From the NCBI GenBank assembly GCA_964035015.1, contig OZ036016.1:195001-259000 (forward strand): a DNA stretch of 64,000 bases, read 5' to 3'. This DNA comes from Corallium rubrum (lineage: Eukaryota; Cnidaria; Anthozoa; Scleralcyonacea; Coralliidae). Shown here one piece after another: positions 34,216-45,079 of this stretch. The notes beneath the pieces were generated by a model. The model did no database searches. It was given only the letters and a program-made list of their open reading frames with translations, and had not been told where the DNA came from. The first letter of the stretch is position 1. The number at the start of each line of letters is the position of its first letter. A program made the translations under genes and the position numbers.

Positions 34216-34439
34216 AGAAAGTACACGTTCTCTGACCTTAATAATTTTTTATCATGACTCATCATGACTCACAAAAACGGTGATAGATCACACTCACAAG
34301 TTTACTATAAGTCACGTTAAAAATACTTAACCAGTTTATCAGCAATATCCCCTGTCTCCGAAATGTTTTTGTGCAAAACTTTGTCGGAAATATAGAATTT
34401 AACGGCTAACTGCTAGAAGATATATCCCAATGGCCAATA

Positions 34440-35410
34440 ATACGGCTACCGCGGGTCTAAATACCCCTGAATCGTCTGTAGGTTTGTGCCATGTATGTAG
34501 GGAGAAAAGGCTATTTGAACTGAGATGAGCGCAAATATCAAATTGCATTATTTACGCTATTTACTTGGCCTACGGTCAAACGCGGTCATATTTAAAGTAA
34601 ATCAATCGTCTGTAGGTTTGTGCCATTTGGGAAACTTGCATGGTTAGATAGAGCGTTAAATTCTGTACAACATATGTGAATTAGAACAAATCGTATAGAA
34701 TAGCAACTAAGAAAAATATATCAGTTGAACTGAGATGAGCGCAAGTATCAAATTGCATTATACGGCGTACGGTTGAACGCGGTCATATTTAAAGTAAATC
34801 AATCGTCTTTAGGTTTGTGCCATTTGGGAAACTTGTACGGTTAGATAGAGCGTTAAATTCTGTACAACATATGTGAATTAGAGAACATGGTATAGGAAAA
34901 CAACGGAGAAAAGGCTATTTGAACTAACATGAGCGCAAATATCAAATTGCATTATTACGCTATTTACTTGGCGTACGGTCAAACGCGGTCATATTTAAAG
35001 TAAATCAATCGTCTGTAGGTTTGTGCCATTTCGGAAACTTGCACGGTTAGATAGAGCGTTAAATTCTGTACAACATATGTGAATTAAAACAAATCGTATT
35101 AGAATAGCAACGGAGAAAAATATATTTGAACTGAGATGAGCGCAAATATCAAATTGCATTATTACACTATTTACTTGGCGTACGGTCGAACGCGGTCATA
35201 TTTAAAGTAAATCAATCGTCTGTAGGTTTGTGCCATTTGGGAAACTTGTACGATTAGATAGAGCGTTAAATTCTGTACAACATGTGAATTAGAACAAATC
35301 GTATAGAATAGCAACGGAGAAAAATCTATTTGAACTGAGACGAGCGCAAATATCAAATTGCATTATTATGCTATCACTTGGCGTACGGTCAGACGCAATC
35401 ATTTTAAAGT
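34440..35410. repeat. Satellite-like array, unit 194-210 bp
   Basis: TTGAACTGAGATGAGCGCAA or close variants begin at 34515, 34725, 34919, 35126 and 35330. Each unit also holds CAATCGTCTGTAGGTTTGTG and GATAGAGCGTTAAATTCTGT. Units differ by a few percent and by short indels. Confidence 0.93.
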
Positions 35411-36048
35411 ATCCCTGAATCATACTACTCCAATCATACAGCATTGCAATTGACTTTCTTCGAAAATAATGTTGTTCTTCGTCTCGCTCCTTGGTTCATA
35501 CAACATGGCGAGGAAATATAAACAGTCACACTACTGCACACATTACAGGTCAGCGTTTACACCAAAAAGTTAACAAACACACACACACACACACAACACG
35601 ATAGCAATATATCTACGCGTTGCGCAGATACAAAAAACAAACATCGTTTGCAAACATCGTTTCCGGTTTCGTAGTTTCCTGACTACGTGACCAGCATGTT
35701 TGATGTTTCTTTTCGGTTGATGCTTGGAAGTGTTTGATCAGTCATTTATCATTTATGCGGCTGGCAAGAATCTTGTTTATAAACTTCTCCGCCGGTGTTT
35801 ACAAAACGTTTTCGAGCCCCGCAGAAGCTGTTGCATCGAAGTGGCAACCGACGACATTGGGTCTGGAACTGGACTACAACCGACAACGATATCAGTATAT
35901 TTTTCTCATGGCTACTACAACGTTGAGGATCAAACCGTTAACATTCTGTAGCTTTATATACTGGCCTTTCTGATGCCTTTGGACGAGCAATTGCAATGTT
36001 CATTGGTTAATTTTCTACATGCTTCAGAACACAAGGAACATTCACTGA
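35411..36048. other. No gene seen; (CA)n and element A fragment
   Basis: CA repeat at 35577-35595, then CAAACATCGTTTCCGGTTTC at about 35653, matching the right arm of element A. Open frames at 35724-35973 have no recognised similarity. Confidence 0.4.
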
Positions 36049-36185
36049 TGAGACCCCGTTTACACGATGCCGGTATGGCAAACACAGCATATAACATTTC
36101 ATGTTATTTTTGTGCCGGTATCGTGTAAACGCAAGCCCTAAACGGCATGATTTTGTTCCGTTTTCAAATTGTAAACGGGGTCTAA
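36049..36185. mobile_element. Element E copy 2 (foldback MITE)
   Basis: Element 36052-36182 (131 bp): GACCCCGTTTACACGATGCC at left, AAACGGGGTC at right, flanked by TGA and TAA, close to a TWA duplication. Interior shared with 33794-33968. Confidence 0.7.
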
Positions 36186-36207
36186 TGACAGACTTTGAGG
36201 AAACAAT

Positions 36208-36719
36208 TTGTTGACCATAGGCGTAGAGTTTTGTTTTCGTCTACGGTGGCTGAAGTGCTGAACAAGGCCTTTCTAAGAATTTTCTCGTGGGGGGTGTTTA
36301 CAAAAAGGGACTCTTCTAGGGGGTTCAGGAGCATGCCCCCCGGACATTTTCGAAATTTAGAGTCTTGGAAATGCCATTTCCTGCATTCTGAGGGGTGATT
36401 TTTAAGAACACTGAAAGTCATGAAATGTCATAAATGTCATAGTTAAAATACAACACATTTCAACAATTTTTTGATGTTGTGTTTACTGGGTTGACTTATC
36501 ACTGTATATGGGTGCTTTCGGCTGACAGGAATGAGGCTGTAACAGTTACTTTAGCCTGACGAGTAGCCTATAATTTGTGAATGGTGATTGATGAGTCAGT
36601 TGCTGCAAAATTTCTGGGGGGGGGCTCAGCCTCCACATTGAGATTTCTCCGGGGGCTAAAGCCCCTCATTCCCCCCTCCCCCCCCCCCCCCCCCCATACT
36701 CTATGCCTATGTTGTTGAC
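36208..36719. mobile_element. Non-autonomous hAT-like element with perfect 8-bp TSD
   Basis: Element 36216-36711 (496 bp) starts CATAGGCGTAGAGT and ends ACTCTATGCCTATG; TTGTTGAC flanks both sides (36208-36215, 36712-36719). Interior includes GAAATGCCATTTCCTGCATT and a long C run (36671-36695) shared in type with other hAT-like copies. Confidence 0.85.
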
Positions 36720-37320
36720 ATTGACCGTATCTTTATATTTTTTGCATTATTATTAAGTGCTTTATTACTAAACGAGTTTTATATTTGTTATGCTGAGTAT
36801 AGGAAGCTTGTACACACATGTATTGTTGTTCTATGTACCATTTGTATTTTTACTGACTGTTGCTTGTCGCCTTGTCTTTGAGTTTCAGATTGACAATGGA
36901 CAGTAGCTATAATGTAGCTTTATTGATCCATTAATAGGATTTATATTCACAATGTTGCAAGTGCTTTGAACAACCATGTTTGAACCTATGAGTATGTCAT
37001 TTTGTCACAAGTATGTTATCCATATCTTGATGTTCATTTTGATATAAATTTTGATGCATAAATTGAGTGAAAATATATTCATAGAAACAACTTTGGACCA
37101 GCAATAGTTTAGTAATGACATATTGGTCATTATAACATCAACAGCCAAGTGTGTGTTATTACCTATAATTATGCTGATGGTACCAAAATCTACAGAGAAA
37201 TTACAGTGCTGCAGATTTAAAGAGCTTCCCAACATGCTCTAAAGCAAAAACATTGGATTACCATTTGCATATTTGCTAGTGCATCTATACCTGGCCTACA
37301 CACGTTATGTTTGGGCACCT
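36720..37320. other. No gene seen
   Basis: AT-rich, unstructured. Confidence 0.4.
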
Positions 37321-37460
37321 CAGAAAAAATTCTAGTCTCCGCATGTGGGGGGGGGGGGGGGTGGGCAAAATGTTTAGGGGATTATTGAAATCTAGAGTCT
37401 CTGAAATGCCATTTCCTGCATTTTAGGACAAGGATTTACAGAATTCTAAAGGTCCAAAAA
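37321..37460. mobile_element. hAT-like repeat fragment
   Basis: G run at 37348-37361 followed by AATCTAGAGTCTCTGAAATG and CCATTTCCTGCATTTTAGGA, inverse to 41760-41800 and related to 36340-36400. Confidence 0.5.
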
Positions 37461-37680
37461 CATCATAAAATACTCAAAGGACAACACTTTTCCAGATATT
37501 GAATATCTGCATTCAAATTTCTTTATAATATCTTTATTCAAAGTCGTGGGTTAGCTAGGGTTAGTATATTGTGTTGGGTCAGGCTTACAAGAGGTATATT
37601 TAAAAACAGAATTCAATGTATAAAATATATGGTATGTATGAAAATTGTTTTCTTGTTGATTTTGTTAATCATAACTTTAT

Positions 37681-37888
37681 TACTGGCCTTGTTTATTACT
37701 GGCCTTGTTTATTACTGGCCTTGTTTATTACTGGCCTTGTTTATTACTGGCCTTGTTTATTACTGGCCTTGTTTATTACTGGCCTTGTTTATTACTGGCC
37801 TTGTTTATTACTGGCCTTGTTTATTACTGGCCTTGTTTATTACTGGCCTTGTTTATTACTGGCCTTGTTTATTACTGGCCTTGTTAAA
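37681..37888. repeat. Minisatellite, 13 units of 16 bp
   Basis: TACTGGCCTTGTTTAT repeats exactly from 37681 to 37873. Open Leu/Val/Tyr/Trp frames are by-products. Confidence 0.97.
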
Positions 37889-38373
37889 AAGTTGGGGGGC
37901 CCAAACATATTCTGCCCCTCCCACCACCACCAACCTCCCCCCCCCCTCCTGGGGGCCACCGCTTCCGACACCCCTGTGTGGGACAGGGAAGTCCCCTAGG
38001 CTTCAGGATACACCTAAATTCTAGACACTTTCACAATTCAGGATAATCCTTTTCACCAATGTGAAAGTATGCACCACATTGAGCCTTCGATCTGAACTTC
38101 CTCGGCCCACTCCCACCTCTTTGCTCGTGCGTTATAGAGACCTCCGCATTTTTTCAGTAGCCTGAGTGAACCCCTGGGTCAGGCGTCTTGTTATAGTTCG
38201 TTGCCATGTAAATATTTTTAAAATTCTCTTGTTTGTGATATAAATATCGTAATTGCAAATCTGCTGATTGCTGGACGACAAGCACAGGGAAATTTAATTT
38301 TGGCAAGTATTTTAGATAGGAATTGCAGCCAATTTGCAAATGTGATCTGCAACAGTTTTCGTAGTTTGTATGG

Positions 38374-39757
38374 GATCTAGTCTAAAAGTCCACACGAGTC
38401 AGAACACGAGTGGAACTCAAGCGGAACACGAGTGAACACACGAGTCTTACATGGACCCATACCGGGATACGAGACAGAGGGGGCCAATTCCCCCTGAAAT
38501 TTGCTAAAATGGCATAAAATATGCTAAAATAGCATAATAACATTGCATTTTAAGAGATATTTCAAAGTAGAAATTTAAAAGAACTTAAAGATTCTAAAAT
38601 AGGGCCCCCAGACCCATCTTCTGGCTGTTCGACACAGAAAATATTTCCCCCCTCACCATAGATAATCGAAGGGGAACTGGATAGGAAGCTTAAAACGATG
38701 TTAAGAAACCGGAAACAATGTTTGCACAACTTGCTATGGTAATTATATACTTATAAGGGGCTAATGCACGGAACGGATGGTCCCACATGACCAGAATCAG
38801 CTATTGCTGAAATTAAACAATAGTGTAATATTACTTAAGTTCAGCAGTGTCTGATTTTAGCCATGTGGGACCACCCGTTAGGTGCATTTAGCCTCTTATA
38901 AGTGTATAATTACCATAGCAAGTTGTGCAAACATCGTTTCCGGTTTCGTAAGTTTCCTATCCAGCTCACCCTTCTATCATCTATGCCCTCACCGCCCCCT
39001 ACAATTGATCCCTCGATACGGGCCTGTAATTACGATTGAAAACATTAACACGACTTAACTCAAGTAAATTCAATGAAAAGTCTACCCACATTTGGGGTAG
39101 AAATTATCTGATAGTATGTTGTTTTTAATCTTGTTATAATTGTATATTACCCTTTGGTAAACCTTGTGATGCTTTGGCATGAGGTGACATTCCAGGCTTT
39201 ATTTCCCAAAAGGACATATGAAGCCTGTTTAGAGGGCCGTCTCAGGGGGTTGCACCTTTGGTGGTAGTGGCGAAAAGGGGCGTCGCATGCCATCTGTAAT
39301 CCTCATAATTAATTTTGCAATAGATAACACAGATTATTTCAAACTTCGCCTATGTATATTCTCAGAAAAAAACAGAAAAATATAGTTATGAAACTATAGC
39401 CTTGTCACACAGGCAAAACTTTGCTCAAAGCAGCGCTCGCAATTGTAGAAAAAATCCGAGTAGTACTTACCGTTATATAACACCTCTGATTGGCTGGTTG
39501 GGAAAATAATTTACGATACGCTTGGCCACGCTTCCAAATCTCCGCAATCGTTGGTGAAAGTTCATTGGTTTGAACTTTCGGCAACGGCTGTGGGAACTTT
39601 GCGTTGCCGTCGCGAGGCCAACCCCGCCAATGACCCCAATACAACGTCGCGAGGTCGATCTCAACATAACGTCGCAAGATCATCTTCCACTTGCGGTTCA
39701 CTCGTGTTCTCTTGTGTTCATTCGTGTTCCGATTCGTCTGGACTTTTAGACGAGATC
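38374..39757 (+). mobile_element. Element F1
   Basis: Ends GATCTAGTCTAAAAGTCC / GGACTTTTAGACGAGATC, with GAACACGAGT short repeats just inside each end. Interior segments (e.g. CCACCTTTGG-type 39250 region, GCAGCGCTCGCAATTGTAGA at 39431) reappear inverted in F2. Interrupted by element A copy 2. No recognisable protein. Confidence 0.7.
38650..38993. mobile_element. Element A copy 2, intact, inside F1
   Basis: 328-bp foldback (38658-38985), ends ATAGATAATCG / ATCATCTATG, arms sharing GGATAGGAARCTTA and CCGGAAACRATGTTTGC. CCCTCACC flanks both sides (38650-38657, 38986-38993). The matching F2 site (40949-40960, inverse) has a single copy, which confirms the insertion. The 8-bp duplication is hAT-like. 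Confidence 0.85.
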
Positions 39758-39897
39758 AATAAGAAAACTCAAGTCTTCCATGAGTTCACTCATCAATGGG
39801 GTTTGTAAAATGACGTCTCTCTTTGAAAGATGCATCGTCAAAGTCATACTTGAATTTCTCTTCTTTCAAATGACAGAAATCTAATCTTATATGGTCG

Positions 39898-39898
<1 letters not shown>

Positions 39899-39947
<49 letters not shown>

Positions 39948-39985
39948 GTATGTATGTGTGTGTGTTTCCGTGTGTGTGTGTGCAG
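39899..39985. repeat. (TG)n microsatellite in the F1-F2 spacer
   Basis: TG dinucleotides with GC and TA interruptions. Confidence 0.95.
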
Positions 39986-41032
39986 CGAGAACTCCGAAAC
40001 CACTTGATATATTGCGACCAAACTCTAGGGCTACATTACGCGTATGGCCACGTTGACGCAGAGTAGAAATTGGCGACAGGAAAAATTAAAACGAATGATT
40101 TCTGATAAACTGTTAAAATGATCTAGTCTAAAAGTCCACACGAGTCAGAACACGAGAGAACACGAGAGAACACGACAGAACACGAGTGAACACGAGAGAA
40201 CACGAGAGAACACGAGAGAACACGAGTGAACACGAGAGAACACGAGTGAACACAAGTGGAAGATGATCTCGCGACGTTATGTTGAGATCGGGGTTGGCCT
40301 CGCGACGGCAACGCCAAGTCCCCGCAGCGGTTGCCGAAAGTTCAAACAATTGAACTTTCAGCAACGACTGCGGAGATTTGGAAGTGTGGCCAAGCCTATC
40401 GTAAATTATTTTCTTAACCAGCACTGGCTGAAGTTGTTACATAACGGTAAGTACTAGTACTACTCGGGTTTCTTTTGATTTTTTCTACAATTGCGAGCGC
40501 TGCTTTGAGCAAAGTATTGCCTGTGTGACAAGGCTATAGTTTTATAACTATATTTTTCTGTTTTGTTCTGAGAATATACACATGTTTAGCATAGGTGAAG
40601 TTTGAAAATAATCTATTATCTATTGCAAAATTAATTATGAGGATTACACATGGCATGCGACGCCCCTTTTCGCCCCTACCACCAAAGGTGCAACCCCCTG
40701 AGAGGGCCCTATAAACAGGCTTCATATGTCCTTTTGGAAAATAAAGCCTGGAATGCCACCTTATGTCCAAGCATCACAAGGTTTACCAAAGGGTAATATA
40801 CAATTATAACAGGATTAAAAACAACATACTATCAGATAATTTCTTCCCCAAATATGGGTAGACTTTTCATTGAATTTACTTGAGGTAAGTCGTGTTAATG
40901 TTTTCAATCGTATCAATTACATGCCCGTATCGAGGGATCAATTGTAGGGGGTGGTGAGGGGAAATTTTTTTCTATGTCGAACAGCCAGAAGATGGGTCTG
41001 GGGGCCCTATTTTAGAATCTTTGAGTTCCTTT

Positions 41033-41494
41033 AAAGTACCTATGAAACGAAAATTAAGTTTGTCTTATTTAAAAGAACATTTAAAATGATAGAGTAACAT
41101 CTTTTGAAGTTTTTCGTTTCCTTGCTTCGTTCTTGAGGTATTCCAGTTTGTTTGATATGCAAATTAGAGATTTGTGCATAATAAGTTATTGAAAAAAGTT
41201 ATATAGCTTTGCTATTATCAAACCAAAATAATTCGAGGGAAGCATGTGCGTGTGTTTCGCCCAGAACACTAAACGTGTAGATTTTCAAGTGATTATATTT
41301 GACAATAGCAAAGATATAGAACGTTTTTCGATAACTCATTATGCACGTGTGACGTCGCAACACGCGATATTTACAACAAACAAACTGAAATATCTCAAGA
41401 ACGAAGCAAGGAAACGAAAAACTTCAAAATATGTTACTCTATCATTTTAAGTGTTCTTTCAAATAAGACAAATTTAATTTTCGTTTCATAAATT
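41033..41494. mobile_element. Element G: long-armed foldback inside F2
   Basis: Arms share GAAACGAAAATTAAGTTTGT with the inverse near 41466, and TCTTTTGAAGTTTTTCGTTT with the inverse near 41410. The F1 counterpart at about 38575 is uninterrupted. TAAA flanks both sides. Confidence 0.7.
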
Positions 41495-41632
41495 TCTACT
41501 TTGAAATTTCTCTTAAAATGCAATGTTATTATGCTATTTTAGCATATTTTATGCCATTTTAGCAAATTTCAGGGGGGAATTGCGCCCCTCTGTCCCGTAT
41601 TCCGGTACGTGCCTATCTGACTCGTGGTCACT

Positions 41633-41900
41633 CGTGTTCCTAGGGGCATCGGAAGGGGGGGGGGGGGTCCTGGCCCCCTCCACTTTTTTGGTGGGACCAG
41701 AATATGTTTGCCCACCCCCCTACCCTAGCTAACGCACGACTTTGATTAAATACTTGTCCTAAAATGCAGGAAATGGCATTTCAGAGACTCTAGATTTCAA
41801 AATTTCCGGGGGGAGCATGCCCCTGGACCCCCTTAAAAACTTTTGCCGCCCCCCCCCCTCCGCCCACCTTTAGTGTCGCTCCGACGCCCCTGCGTGTTCC
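41633..41900. mobile_element. Small hAT-like element inside F2, 8-bp TSD
   Basis: Element 41641-41892 (252 bp): TAGGGGCATCGGA at left (first base mutated), TCCGACGCCCCTG at right; CGTGTTCC on both sides. Because the target is itself a CGTGTTCC-rich minisatellite, the duplication could be coincidental, but the terminal match supports it. Contains a G run and CAGGAAATGGCATTTCAGAG. Confidence 0.65.
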
Positions 41901-42260
41901 ACTTGTGTTCACTCGTGTTCCACTTGTGTTCACTCGTGTTCCACTTGTGTTCACTCGTATTCACTCGTGTTCCACATGTGTTCCACTTGTGTTCACTCAT
42001 GTTCGCTCGTGTTCGCTCGTGTTCTGACTCGATCTGGACTTTTAGACTAGATCGTTTGTATGGAGTCCATGGGATGACAACAAAAGATTTTCAAAGCCTT
42101 TTAAAAATCGTTTTTGCGGTTCATGATCGTCGATTTACCCCGAGCCCCGAGGAGCCACTAGTGTCTAGTGACGGACCAGTGAGCACCCTGTTCGGAGGAC
42201 AAATAATCCTCTTCGGAGGAAACAAAATAAGTCTCTTATGAGGAAAATTGAACTTCGCCT

Positions 42261-42620
42261 TTGATCAGGAAGCCTTTTATGAGGACTTCTATAAATGATA
42301 AAACTAAATGTAAGTTTGCTGTCAAGCCACAATTTGCGAAACCCGTTGCAGTTCACGAGCAAAATAAAACTAGAATTATACATGTAAAAGAGGTTGACAG
42401 TACTGTTATTAGTTATAGTTTAGATCTTTGTTCAAATCGCTACAGGTCTTCTGTTAGAAAATTAATCAAACAGTCAAATGTGAGACGATATAGAGACCGC
42501 GAGCCTTCTAGAATACCTGTCAAAAAACTTATGGTCAGCCATGAAAAAAAGGGAAAATCGAGAAACTATTTATAAGAATGTTTTTAGAAGGTCTACTCAG
42601 TCATGTATTTTAAATAAGTT
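42261..42620 (+). pseudogene. Relic ORF upstream of the 2A/OTU region (unrecognised)
   Basis: A 104-residue frame (42261-42575) rich in Arg/Lys and Ser, including VRKLIKQSNVRRYRDREPSR. It stops shortly before the 2A-like motif and is in a different frame. It may be the N-terminal part of the same transposon protein. Confidence 0.3.
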
Positions 42621-42775
42621 AGCGAAAGAAGTTTAAAGAAGTTTACGAATTACAAAAAAATGTTTTTTTAAATTTGTGCACAAGCAACATTTTGCCACAT
42701 TCATTGCCCCCATGATGTAAAGAGTCCATGTATGACTGTCAATTATAATTTTGCCAAATATGAGCAATTTTGCAT

Positions 42776-43250
42776 GTTTCAGACAAAAAGCTTTTAATGT
42801 CTGGTGATATTGAATTAAACCCAGGTGCTGTGCAAAACAAAAACAATCAAGCATTCATTACACTACCATCATATTGTACGAGTAGACTAGAACAAAGGTC
42901 ATAACTATTTCACTTGAGGCCACTTGGTGTTGGTGGTGCAGGTGATTGCTTTTTCGAGCTGTGTCTCATCAGCTATATGGTGACTGTGGTCACCACTTAG
43001 ATATTAGAGCTGTTGGTATTGCATATATGAGGGAGAATCCTCAGAGACTTATTGAAAGTAATACCGAGTATTCTTGGTTACAATATCTTTTAAAATAACA
43101 TGTCTATATGCAAGGGACATGGTGTGATGGCTTGATTATACAAGCTGTTGTTGACCAACTTAATTTAAGAATTTTTATCACTGAGTCGCATAAACATTTT
43201 CGTGAGTTCAGTATAATAAGAGCAGCATATTCAACACAGGTGGTGTGCAG
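42776..43250 (+). pseudogene. 2A-like peptide followed by OTU-type cysteine protease relic
   Basis: At 42800-42829 the frame reads SGDIELNPGA, the 2A ribosome-skipping motif except that the final Pro is Ala. After a stop at about 42900, another frame gives LRPLGVGGAGDCFF with the OTU catalytic-Cys motif (Cys codon 42947-42949), then after a one-base shift SHQLYGDCGHHLDIRAVG, GTWCDGLIIQAVVDQLN and further. A TAA interrupts near 43096. OTU domains occur in some transposon proteins, Helitrons among them; 2A peptides occur in several invertebrate retroelements. Parent element class is not proven. Non-functional. Confidence 0.6.
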
Positions 43251-43259
43251 GGCAAACTC

Positions 43260-44311
43260 AGTTGAGGGGAGGGAAACTCAGATTTAAATCATGATCGACT
43301 TACCACACTGACAACGTTTTAATTAATTTCGGCTGGAAATCGTAAGCTGTCGTTTCAGCTTCTGGTCATTGATTGGCTAACCGACTTCTAACCGAGTTAA
43401 CACTAACAAACCGAAGCTAACAAACAACACAATAAAAATATAAGCTCTTAAAAGAAAGTCAACAATACGCAATCAAAATTGCTATGGTTTGGACAAATAT
43501 AAAGAAAATACATAAGAATCCCAGGTTTAAAATGAAGAATTTGTTTACAAAAACAGTTTAAATTTCTCAAATCCAGTAGGAAAAACCAAACAAAATGCAC
43601 GTTACCGGGCGTTATTAATACAGCTCTGGAGTTACTCTTCGTACAAAAAAATGTCAGATTTCGCATTTGCACAACTGAAACTTAAGTTAAAGCTTTTTTT
43701 TTATTTTATTACGGCATGACAACCTTCAAACGTTTGAGATAACAAAGAAAAATAAGAAAAACCTGCATTTTCCGTACAAGTTTCGGACTCGAATTTTCCT
43801 TTTGTTCGGCAGATATTTCGTCGTTCAATCCATTTTCGGAGGTAGAAATTGTTCAGGTACAAGGCCGATAAATTCAATACGTACTAGCTTCTTCCTTATC
43901 ATCTCTAAAAAACTTCAGGTGTAAAAAATTGTAAATTTTTTGCTTGTTTTTTGCAGCGAGTTTTCAGTTTTTCGTTGTGAACTTTATACGTTCTATTGAC
44001 GTTCATGGCTACCCCCAGCGGCCGGAAGTTTGGCTTCATCCAATCATAGGGCCTGTCTTATGGAGTTAGCAGTTTACTTATTAGAGTTCAATGGGTCACA
44101 CTCTCACTGACTTTATAACGTTCATGTAACATAACGAACTGTTCAGAGTCTCTAGTCCTTGATAAAATGCACTCTATTACAAAACGCAGGGGGTGATTCT
44201 TACACTTACCTTTACAAAGTACAAGTATACATCTTTCGTCGCGGTTCAACGCATGCTACTGAGCATGCCATATAGCTAAACCTAAAATTATTCGAAACAT
44301 ACAGTTCCATG
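43260..44311. other. No gene seen
   Basis: AT-rich and unstructured; small open frames at 43448 and elsewhere are not recognised. Confidence 0.4.
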
Positions 44312-44498
44312 TTAAGGTGGATTTCCATTCAGTGCATTTTATCGCGCGATCGACCTTTTGCGATCGCTTTCTTTTGAATTGTGGGTTGTCAAGCGGAATG
44401 CATTTCATTAGCTTTGGTTGAATACACACATTTCAAAAGAAAGCGATCGAGAAAAGTCGATCGCGCGACAAAATGCACTGAATGGAAATCCAGCTTTA
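44312..44498. mobile_element. Element D-like MITE with TTA duplication
   Basis: Element 44315-44495 (181 bp): AGGTGGATTTCCATTCAGTG at left, inverse ending GGAAATCCAGCT at right, internal CGCGCGATCGACCTTTTGCG; TTA on both sides. A diverged subfamily (CATTCAG instead of CACTAGG). Confidence 0.75.
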
Positions 44499-44548
44499 GT
44501 GAACTCCAACGAAGTGTCCTGGATGAAATGACGTTGGTAACTGGTGCA

Positions 44549-44620
44549 CAGGGGCGTAACTTTGGCATAAACATTAGGAGGGGTGAGTTTTTTGCTGGAT
44601 AAAAAAGGTCCGGCCCTTTT
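44549..44620. mobile_element. hAT-like left end (fragment)
   Basis: CAGGGGCGTAACTTTGGCAT is a typical hAT terminus; no partner end found downstream. Confidence 0.35.
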
Positions 44621-45079
44621 GCCAGATTAAATTAGCCTACGCGTACCGGTACATCGGTACAAGGCTACAATACGCAAGTGTTACATCGCATAACTCAGCT
44701 GGTCACATCCTGCACAATTTCACGAACAGCCAAACACAAGTAATTCGAACAGGACAAAACCAGGACCAAAAGGCAAAACGCAATCTCGAGGAAAACGTAA
44801 AAGGTTTGTGCTTTGAGCCCGCGCTAAATTATGCACCAAACCAACACTCAGCTACTTCATGTACAATCCCACGAACAGAAACCGTGTAATCCAGGGTTTG
44901 ACCTTGTCTTCGCTCCCCCTCCGTTATCCAACTTTATATATGGCTGTGGTGGTGAATGTTATGTAAGTTAAGAGGATTGACTTGGCTTCGCTACATTATG
45001 ACTTTTAATATGTCAGCCATGTTTTTCACAACACACACACTCTCGGGCTTCCACAGATAGCCCAATACTACATCTTCTT

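Larger units (their letters stand above)
40120..42053 (-). mobile_element. Element F2 (inverted copy of F1)
   Basis: Same ends as F1, opposite orientation. The subterminal GAACACGAGA array is expanded at 40140-40258, and CACTTGTGTTCACTCGTGTT units lie at 41897-42015. Contains element G and a small hAT-like insertion that F1 lacks. Confidence 0.7.
38364..42063. mobile_element. Giant inverted composite (F1-spacer-F2) with 10-bp TSD
   Basis: 38374-42053 consists of element F1 (38374-39757), a 362-bp spacer and element F2 (40120-42053) in opposite orientation. All four ends read GATCTAGTCTAAAAGTCC or a near variant/inverse. The outermost flanks carry the identical 10-mer GTTTGTATGG (38364-38373, 42054-42063), while inner flanks differ. 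So the whole 3.68 kb appears to have inserted as one unit, with a Mutator-like duplication length. Confidence 0.7.

Noticed and set aside
37569-38024. 151-residue hydrophobic frame resembling a membrane protein
   Set aside because: Entirely driven by the 16-bp minisatellite, which is open in more than one frame.
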